In this document: piece by piece, positions 32,106 through 39,126 of the stretch | Position numbering within the stretch: position 1 is the stretch's first letter | How the letters are laid out: each line of letters begins with the position of its first letter | Origin: Bacteroidota bacterium | GTDB lineage: Bacteria; Bacteroidota; Bacteroidia; Bacteroidales; GCA-2748055 | Length of the DNA stretch: 39,126 nt | NCBI GenBank assembly: GCA_003648635.1 | Contig: QMPQ01000006.1 | Location: 1 to 39,126 of the forward strand | Direction of reading: 5' to 3' | The notes under the pieces: model-generated | The model's database searches: none | Told to the model about the DNA's origin: nothing | The model's input: only the letters and a program-made list of their open reading frames with translations | Made by a program: the position numbers and the translations under genes

Positions 32106-35100
32106 TGAACCATCGACATAATCACATATTCTTGATTGTCTTTGGATTCCTGCTGGCAATAGGAGCGAATGCCCAGGATTCCACCTTACATTTTCCTTTT
32201 TCTGATAAGGGCTCTTATCCCCTCTCGATCTCCGGACAAAGTTCCCCGCTCTACCTGCAAAATCCATCCAATATCAAATCGCAGGTCTTTTATGACCCCT
32301 TGACCAAGAAGTACGTGTTCACCGAGACCATGGGAAGCTGGAACTACAGGACTCCTACCACGATGACCATGAATGAGTTTCAGCGATATGAGCTCAATCA
32401 ACAGGTGAAGGATTACTGGCGAATGAAAGCAAGTGGATCCTCCCTGGAACAACAGCTCTCCTTTATTCCTCCTATCCAGGTAGGTGGAGAGGCATTTGAT
32501 AAACTTTTTGGATCCAATGTGATCAACATCATTCCTACCGGTTCTGCAGAGCTGATCTTCGGGTTTAACCTGAGCAAACAGGATAATCCCAACATTAGCG
32601 AGAAACTTAGAAGTGTTCCCTCTTTCACTTTTGATGAAAAGATTATCATGAATGTGGCAGGCTCCATCGGCAATAAGATGACCATGGATATCAGCTACAA
32701 TACGGAAGCCACTTTCGATTTTGAGAACCAGACCAAGTTGGAGTACACGGGGGAGGAGGATGAAATCATCAAGAAGATTGAGGCTGGAAATGTGAACCTG
32801 TCTGTACCAGGTTCATTGATTAACGGTAGCCAAAGCCTGTTTGGTTTTAAAACGGAGCTGCAATTTGGTAAACTGACGGTGACCAGTGTATTTTCTCAGC
32901 AGAGGGGTGAATCGTCGGTGATCACTGTGGAGGGTGGTGCACAATTGAGCGAATTCTCCATCACGGTGGATGACTACGATGTTAACAAGCACTACTTTTT
33001 ATCGGATTACTTTCGAGAGAACTATAACAAAGCAATGTCACGCCTTCCGATTATTACCTCCGATGTGACTGTCACACGTATCGAGGTATGGGTCACCAAT
33101 AAGACCACCAACTTTGAACAGTCCAGGAACATTGTAGCGGTAAATGACCTGGCTGAACCTTATCCAATGTTTTACATGCGCGATCCGGGTCAGACAGGAA
33201 ATTACCCCAGGAATGAACTGAATAATGCCTATGAGGAGCTTACCACCACCCATTCGTCCATCAGGGATATCAAGAATGTGACCACAGAACTGGAGGGTGC
33301 AGGCCTGGTTCTGGGAATAGATTATGAGAAGGTTGAAAATGCAAGATTGCTTACTCCAAGAGAATATACCTTCAATGACAAGCTGGGTTATATCTCCCTG
33401 AATACGGCCCTGAATACCGATGAGATCCTGGCAGTGGCCTATGAGTATACTTACAGGGGCCAGACCTTCCGGGTGGGTGAGCTTTCCCAGGCAAGCGGAA
33501 TCTCTGCGCCATCATCTTTGATGATGAAGTTGATAAAGCCCACCAATTATACCCCCAGAGCTTATACCTGGGACCTGATGATGAAAAACGTCTATGCACT
33601 TGGGGCCTACCAGGTGGTTGAGGACGAGTTTACGCTGGATGTGCTTTACCGCGACGATGAAACTGGGAACTCTGTCAATTATCTTCCTGGCGGCGACCTG
33701 GATAAAACCATATTAATCAGGTTGTTGAATCTGGACAATATGAACTCACAGCGCGATCCCTATCCGGATGGCATTTTTGACTACATGGAAGGTACCACTA
33801 TCATTTCCTCCAATGGGAGGGTTTTCTTCCCTCTGCTGGAGCCCTTCGGATCGGACCTGGCAAAGATTTTTAATGACAGCCTGGATGGAGAGCAGGCGGA
33901 TGCAGCCATAGACAAGTATGTGTTTCAGGAACTTTATGATTCTACCAAAACCAAAGCCCAACAAATGGCAGAGAGGAACAAATTCCTGATTGCAGGGCAG
34001 TATTCCTCTACAAACGGTTCGGAGATTATGCTAAACGCCATGAATGTTCCTCAGGGTTCGGTAAAAGTAACTGCAGGTGGACGGGAGTTGATGGAGGGTG
34101 CTGATTATACAGTGGATTATATGCTTGGCAGGGTTACCATCATCAACCAGGGAATCCTTGAATCTGGCACGCCCATTCGGATCTCCCTGGAGAACCAGTC
34201 CCTGTTTAACTTCCAGACAAAGACCCTGGTAGGTAGCCATCTCAACTATAAAATTTCGGATAATTTTAACCTGGGGGCCACTGCCATGCACCTGACCGAG
34301 AAGCCCCTGACCCAGAAGGTGAATGTTGGGGATGAACCCATCTCCAATACCATATGGGGACTCAATGGTAATTATAGCGTTGAATCTCAGCTCCTTACCA
34401 CAATGGTAGACTGGCTTCCCTTCCTGGAAACCAAGGCACCTTCCTCCTTCACGGTTGTGGGTGAGTTTGCACAACTGATACCGGGACACTCAAGTGCCAT
34501 TGGGAAAGAAGGGGACGCCTATTTAGATGATTTTGAAGGCAGTGAAACATCCATTGATCTAAAGCAATTCTCCTCCTGGAAACTTTCCAGTACTCCAAGG
34601 GGATTTTTCCCGGAAGCCGAATTGAACAACAACAGGGCCTATGGATATAACCGTGCACGGCTTGCCTGGTACCATATCGATCCACTCTTTCTAAACCCCG
34701 ACTCACGGACCCCCGACTATATGAAGAACAATCCTGACTATATGTCCAGTGCCTACGTATATGAGGTGTATGAGACGGATATTTTTCCCTTCAAGGAGAA
34801 TCCAAACGGGATCCCCACCAGGATATCCGTATTGAACATGTCCTTTTATCCTGAGGAACGGGGGCCCTACAACTATGATTATGAGAGAATAGGACAGGAG
34901 GGTGAATTGCTGGAACCCGAGGCAAGGTGGGGAGGAATCATGAGAGAGATTTATTCCAGCGATTTTGAACAATCCAATGTGGAGTTTATTGAATTCTGGT
35001 TGATGGATCCCTTTGCTGAGATGCCGGATCATGGTGGAGGAGAGCTGTATTTCAACCTGGGGAATATCTCCGAGGATGTATTGAAAGATTCCAGGAAGAT

Positions 35101-38100
35101 TTTTGAAAACGGACTACCCACCTCAGAAGTTGTTGAAAAAGTGGACACCACTGTTTGGGGCCGCATCCCCCTGACACAATCCCTGGTACAAGGATTTAGT
35201 GCAGGCGATGCGACACGGAAATTCCAGGATGTAGGACTGGACGGAGTCTCCTCCTTATATTCCGGCGATGAGGTTAGTTTCTTCTCCCAGGAGTCCGACG
35301 ATTACCTCGGCCAGATAGAATCGCGTTACAGTTCAGGTCTATTAAGCCAGGAAGCCAGGAATGCCATCTTCCTGGATCCCTCATCGGACGATTACAGTTA
35401 CTACCGAAGCACCGTCTATGATGGTGAGCAGGCAGGGATTCTGGAACGCTACAAGAAATATAACAACCAGGAGGGCAACTCACCCAGTGACCAGGACAAT
35501 CCGGAATCTTATCCCACTTCAGGGACCTCCCTTCCGGACATTGAGGATATTAACCGGGACAATACTCTGAGCGAAGGAGAGAGTTATTACTCCTACCGTG
35601 TGGACATCAATAAAAGCGATATGCAGGTGGGCCGAAACCACATTGTGGATAAGGTGATCGATAAAGTCATATACCAAAATGGGGAGGAGGCCGATGTAAC
35701 CTGGTATCAGTTCAGGATTCCCATTTTTGACTATGAGGATGTTGAAGGAGACATCAGCGATTTTAAAACCATCCGTTTCATGCGGATGTTTATGACTGGA
35801 TTTGAGGATACCACCTTCCTGAGGTTTGCCAAACTGGACCTGGTTCGTGGGGAGTGGAGGCGCTATATGCAGCCGCTTACCCAGGGAGGTGAAGATTGGA
35901 CAGGGGTGGAGCCTTCATTTGGTGAACTGACCATTTCTGCTGTTAATATTGAAGAGAATTCAGGGAAGGAACCGGTTAACTATGTGCTTCCTCCGGGATT
36001 CTCCCGTCAGATTGATCCCACACAGCCCCAGCTCAGACAGCTGAATGAGCAGTCCATAGTTTTAAAAGTGAATGAGCTGGCTGATGGAGATGCCAAGGCT
36101 GCCTATAAGAATACGGAAATCGATATGAGGCAGTATAAGAAATTACAGATGGAAGCTCATGCTGAGGCCCTGGTAGGAGAATATCTGGAGAGCAACGAAT
36201 TGGTGGCTTTTATCAGATTGGGAACCGATTTTAAGGACAACTACTACGAATATGAAGTTCCCCTGGAACTTACACCTCCCGGGAGGTATAACAATGACAG
36301 TGATGCGGATCGCTTGATTGTATGGCCGGATGGCAACAGGTTCGAGGTGGTGCTGGATGATTTTACGGAGGTAAAACAGGACAGGAACAGGGCCATGAAT
36401 GATCCGGAAAGCGAGGTGACCATCAGTACGATATATACAGTGATTGACCAGAAAGGAAACCGTATGTCGGTCAGCGGAAACCCAAATCTGAGCAGCGTTC
36501 GTACCATCATGATCGGAGTGCGCAATCCCAAAGCAGGAGACAATCCCTATGGTCCTGACGACGGATTGCCCAAGTCGGGTGAGATATGGTTGAATGAGTT
36601 ACGTCTCTCCGATTTCAACGAGAACGGAGGTTGGGCAGCCAAAGGAAGGGCCACCCTGAAACTGGCTGATTTTGGAAATATCACCTTTGCCGGGAACACC
36701 AGTCAGCCCGGCTTTGGGAGCATTGAACAGAAGGTTCAGGAGCGGCAGCAGGAGCAAATCATTCATTACAACGTTTCCTCCAATCTGCAGATGGGGAAAT
36801 TCTTTAAACAGGAGAGCGGGGTCAACATACCTGTTTTTATGAATTACTCCAAAGCCATTGTGAATCCCGAGTACAACCCACTGGATCCAGATATTCTATT
36901 GAAAGAGGCTATTGATGAGGCAGAGACCGACGTAGAACGCGATTCAATTGTTCGCAATGCCAGGGATATGGTGGAGAGAAAATCATTTGCCGTCACCAAT
37001 GTCAGGATGAACAAAGCGGGGACAAAGAAGCACTTCTATAGCCTGTCCAATTGGTCCACCAGCTTTTCTATGAACGAAATGGCAAGCTATAGTCCCAACC
37101 TGAGCTACTACAATACCAGGAAGGTCAGGGGGAATATCTCTTATAATTTCAATACAAGGCCCACAAATGTCCAGCCCTTTAAATCGGTTAAATGGATGAA
37201 TTCAGACTGGCTGCGCCTGATCAAGGATTTCAATTTTAATGTTACCCCATCCAGGATCTCTTTCCGAACCGATTTGGACCGTTACTATCTGGAAAAGGAG
37301 GTCAGGAACATCAACAATCCCGATTATTATGTGAAACCCACCTTTAAGAAGGATTTTTACTGGAACCGTTTTTTTGATTTAAAATTTGATATCACCAAGA
37401 ATCTTCGCTTTGATTTCTCCTCTGCACATAATGCCCGAATTGATGAGCCCGAAGGCCGCTGGAATCATGATTATGGGTGGGAGGCGCTCAGGGACACAAT
37501 TTTGAATTTTGGACGGGCTACCAGCTATTATCAACAGTTCAATACCTCTTATACCATTCCGATTAACAAGATCCCCCTGCTTGACTGGACCTCGGCCAGT
37601 GTCAGGTATAATGGAACCTACGGGTGGGATGTAGGTCCCATTATCCCTGATGATCCAATCTGGGGACCTATTCACCTTGGAAACACCATCAAGAACTCCA
37701 ACACAATTCAGTTGAACGGACAATTGAATTTTGTAAACCTCTACAACAAAGTTCCATACCTGAAGGATATCAATGCCAAATACCGTAATGCCCAAACCAG
37801 GGCCCGGGAGGCCAAGACCAGGACCAAGACCAGGATCTTCAACGATGAGAATATTTACCTGCGGGAGGGCCGGAGCCGCTATGTGGTGCACAACCTGAAG
37901 ACGGAAGATATTCTTGTCGAAGTATTCGACGAGAACATGCAACCCGTAGAAGTAAGCATTGAGATTCTCAGCAATACACGAATTCGAATCACCTCGCAAA
38001 AGGCTATCCGGAATGCTCGGGTGAAGGTGACAGGCACCATCGAAAAAGGGGAGAGCCCACTGATCATTATTGCAGAAACCACGGTAAGAATCCTGATGAG

Positions 38101-39126
38101 TGTGCGTACCCTGAATCTGACCTATTCAACTAGTGGAGGAACCTTGATGCCCGGTTATAATTACGGCATTAATAATTTTGGATTCGGAACCTATACGGGT
38201 GGTGGACAAATGGAACCGGGCTGGGGTTTCATTGCTGGATGGCAGGATCAGGATTACGCATACAAGGCCTTTGAAAGAGGTGCGCTCACTACTGATCGGA
38301 ACCTTAACGAAGCCTACGCCATGAACCATACCGATCGGTTTACCGCCAGGATGAGTATAGAGCCCTTTAACGGCTTGAAAATTGACCTGACTGGTAACCG
38401 GATGTACTCCTCTAACTTCTCGGAATATTATACTGCCCTCCCGAATGGCTCACTACCTGCCGATTCGGCAAGGGGAACCCTTTATAGCGGAAATTTCAGC
38501 ATGTCTTACATCACCCTGGGAACCGCATTTGAGAAGATAGATGAGAATGTGGAGTCCTCCGATGCCTTTGACCTCCTTAAGAATGAGTACAGGGCAACCA
38601 TCTCACAACGCCTGGGTAGCGATTACACCAATAATAGTGGGGTGGTACTTCCTCCTGACAGTACCAATACAGACTATGTATCAGGGTATGGGCCCACCTC
38701 ACAGGAGGTGCTTATTCCGGCCTTCCTTGCCGCATATGGTGGCAGGTCGGCAGACAATATCCCAATGACCGTCATTAAATCGATTTGGGAGATAATGCCC
38801 AACTGGCAGGTACGTTTCGACGGATTGGGAAAAATTCCGGCATTTCAGAGAGTTTTGAACTCAATTGTAATGAATCACGCCTATCGCTCCAGCTATAGCG
38901 TGGGATCCTTTATCAATAATCCCTTTTATATAGCCGACACCATCAGCGGGGTGCCCATAATTACGGACCTGCAGGGGAACTTTATGGTGGAACAGAATAT
39001 CAATGTCGTGAGCATCAATGAAAGTTTCAGTCCTTTGTTTGATCTCAATATGGACTGGAAAAACAGTCTGACCACCCGTATTGAATACAAACGATCCAGA
39101 ACCGTGGCCATGAATATGTCCAATAC
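32105..39126 (+). CDS. sprA: SprA/Sov outer-membrane translocon of type IX secretion (3' end cut)
   Basis: This frame is missing from the ORF track because it has no stop before the window edge. It starts with GTG 32105, overlapping the ruvA TAG by one base; no ATG alternative with a signal peptide exists upstream in frame. The first residues (NHRHNHIFLIVFGFLLAIGANAQ) form a signal peptide. About 2,340 codons are present, close to the roughly 2,400-2,500 aa of known SprA/Sov. Recognisable parts include LYLQNPSNIKSQVFYDPLTKKY near the N-terminus and EYKRSRTVAMNMSN at the end. I checked the frame at several points (near 32519, 35039, 37376, 39122) and found it continuous. SprA is the giant beta-barrel that exports T9SS cargo, including gliding adhesins and digestive enzymes. 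Confidence 0.92.
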   Translation, partial: MNHRHNHIFLIVFGFLLAIGANAQDSTLHFPFSDKGSYPLSISGQSSPLYLQNPSNIKSQVFYDPLTKKYVFTETMGSWNYRTPTTMTMNEFQRYELNQQVKDYWRMKASGSSLEQQLSFIPPIQVGGEAFDKLFGSNVINIIPTGSAELIFGFNLSKQDNPNISEKLRSVPSFTFDEKIIMNVAGSIGNKMTMDISYNTEATFDFENQTKLEYTGEEDEIIKKIEAGNVNLSVPGSLINGSQSLFGFKTELQFGKLTVTSVFSQQRGESSVITVEGGAQLSEFSITVDDYDVNKHYFLSDYFRENYNKAMSRLPIITSDVTVTRIEVWVTNKTTNFEQSRNIVAVNDLAEPYPMFYMRDPGQTGNYPRNELNNAYEELTTTHSSIRDIKNVTTELEGAGLVLGIDYEKVENARLLTPREYTFNDKLGYISLNTALNTDEILAVAYEYTYRGQTFRVGELSQASGISAPSSLMMKLIKPTNYTPRAYTWDLMMKNVYALGAYQVVEDEFTLDVLYRDDETGNSVNYLPGGDLDKTILIRLLNLDNMNSQRDPYPDGIFDYMEGTTIISSNGRVFFPLLEPFGSDLAKIFNDSLDGEQADAAIDKYVFQELYDSTKTKAQQMAERNKFLIAGQYSSTNGSEIMLNAMNVPQGSVKVTAGGRELMEGADYTVDYMLGRVTIINQGILESGTPIRISLENQSLFNFQTKTLVGSHLNYKISDNFNLGATAMHLTEKPLTQKVNVGDEPISNTIWGLNGNYSVESQLLTTMVDWLPFLETKAPSSFTVVGEFAQLIPGHSSAIGKEGDAYLDDFEGSETSIDLKQFSSWKLSSTPRGFFPEAELNNNRAYGYNRARLAWYHIDPLFLNPDSRTPDYMKNNPDYMSSAYVYEVYETDIFPFKENPNGIPTRISVLNMSFYPEERGPYNYDYERIGQEGELLEPEARWGGIMREIYSSDFEQSNVEFIEFWLMDPFAEMPDHGGGELYFNLGNISEDVLKDSRKIFENGLPTSEVVEKVDTTVWGRIPLTQSLVQGFSAGDATRKFQDVGLDGVSSLYSGDEVSFFSQESDDYLGQIESRYSSGLLSQEARNAIFLDPSSDDYSYYRSTVYDGEQAGILERYKKYNNQEGNSPSDQDNPESYPTSGTSLPDIEDINRDNTLSEGESYYSYRVDINKSDMQVGRNHIVDKVIDKVIYQNGEEADVTWYQFRIPIFDYEDVEGDISDFKTIRFMRMFMTGFEDTTFLRFAKLDLVRGEWRRYMQPLTQGGEDWTGVEPSFGELTISAVNIEENSGKEPVNYVLPPGFSRQIDPTQPQLRQLNEQSIVLKVNELADGDAKAAYKNTEIDMRQYKKLQMEAHAEALVGEYLESNELVAFIRLGTDFKDNYYEYEVPLELTPPGRYNNDSDADRLIVWPDGNRFEVVLDDFTEVKQDRNRAMNDPESEVTISTIYTVIDQKGNRMSVSGNPNLSSVRTIMIGVRNPKAGDNPYGPDDGLPKSGEIWLNELRLSDFNENGGWAAKGRATLKLADFGNITFAGNTSQPGFGSIEQKVQERQQEQIIHYNVSSNLQMGKFFKQESGVNIPVFMNYSKAIVNPEYNPLDPDILLKEAIDEAETDVERDSIVRNARDMVERKSFAVTNVRMNKAGTKKHFYSLSNWSTSFSMNEMASYSPNLSYYNTRKVRGNISYNFNTRPTNVQPFKSVKWMNSDWLRLIKDFNFNVTPSRISFRTDLDRYYLEKEVRNINNPDYYVKPTFKKDFYWNRFFDLKFDITKNLRFDFSSAHNARIDEPEGRWNHDYGWEALRDTILNFGRATSYYQQFNTSYTIPINKIPLLDWTSASVRYNGTYGWDVGPIIPDDPIWGPIHLGNTIKNSNTIQLNGQLNFVNLYNKVPYLKDINAKYRNAQTRAREAKTRTKTRIFNDENIYLREGRSRYVVHNLKTEDILVEVFDENMQPVEVSIEILSNTRIRITSQKAIRNARVKVTGTIEKGESPLIIIAETTVRILMSVRTLNLTYSTSGGTLMPGYNYGINNFGFGTYTGGGQMEPGWGFIAGWQDQDYAYKAFERGALTTDRNLNEAYAMNHTDRFTARMSIEPFNGLKIDLTGNRMYSSNFSEYYTALPNGSLPADSARGTLYSGNFSMSYITLGTAFEKIDENVESSDAFDLLKNEYRATISQRLGSDYTNNSGVVLPPDSTNTDYVSGYGPTSQEVLIPAFLAAYGGRSADNIPMTVIKSIWEIMPNWQVRFDGLGKIPAFQRVLNSIVMNHAYRSSYSVGSFINNPFYIADTISGVPIITDLQGNFMVEQNINVVSINESFSPLFDLNMDWKNSLTTRIEYKRSRTVAMNMSN

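Overview
The window looks like chromosomal DNA of a Bacteroidota member, most likely Bacteroidales/Marinilabiliales-like. The evidence is a fused lpxC-fabZ gene, an SprA/Sov outer-membrane translocon gene of the type IX secretion system, DUF4252 and NrtR/AraR-like regulators, TAnnTTTG -7 promoter boxes (one with a TTTG box 19 nt upstream), and weak Shine-Dalgarno use. The species cannot be named from the sequence alone.

Region 1 (about 1-6,560) is accessory. I read it as part of an integron gene-cassette array. Four attC-like sites (52-151, 2511-2610, 4301-4357, 5335-5434) share the architecture R''(..AAC)-L''-variable loop-L'-R'(GTT..). The strongest evidence is that the bases after each GTT are complementary to the bases before AAC of the NEXT site (8, 12 and 10 nt). 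Integron cassettes predict exactly this, because each cassette's attC is split across its two ends. All cassette genes point the same way, with attC at their 3' ends. The cassettes carry: (1) a Tat-exported DUF362 protein plus a TolB/PD40-like lipoprotein; (2) a membrane protein plus an alpha/beta hydrolase; (3) an ORF6N-domain protein with the same palindrome in its leader and inside its coding sequence; (4) a DUF4369/TlpA-type thioredoxin lipoprotein with no clear closing attC. No integrase gene is in the window, so this is either the distal end of a chromosomal integron or an integrase-less cluster of attC sites (CALIN).

Region 2 (6,580-12,000) holds a GH3 glycosidase divergent from a Nudix-fold NrtR/AraR-like regulator, with a candidate operator between them. 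Next is a broken yjbQ fragment, a MntA/HepT-type toxin-antitoxin pair and an intact, diverged yjbQ, which together suggest replacement of the resident gene by an incoming segment. An SRPBCC protein and a DUF4252 protein with a hairpin abutting its start follow.

Region 3 (12,016-18,590, minus strand) is a compact Fe-S assembly operon, sufB-C-D-S-E and a SufT-like DUF59 gene, followed by the Fe-S enzyme gene queG. Region 4 (18,733-22,000) has thiL, a polysaccharide-deacetylase remnant, and a DoxX plus Tat-signal Gfo/Idh/MocA operon. Region 5 (22,118-26,660, minus strand) is the lipid A cluster HD-lpxD-lpxC/fabZ-lpxA. Region 6 (26,811-39,126, plus strand) is rimP-nusA-infB-ruvA-sprA. The sprA frame stays open to the window end and is therefore missing from the ORF track.

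The most notable content is the integron-type array in a Bacteroidota genome. Next come the ORF6N gene that carries its own putative operator in its coding sequence, and the TA module sandwiched between two yjbQ copies.
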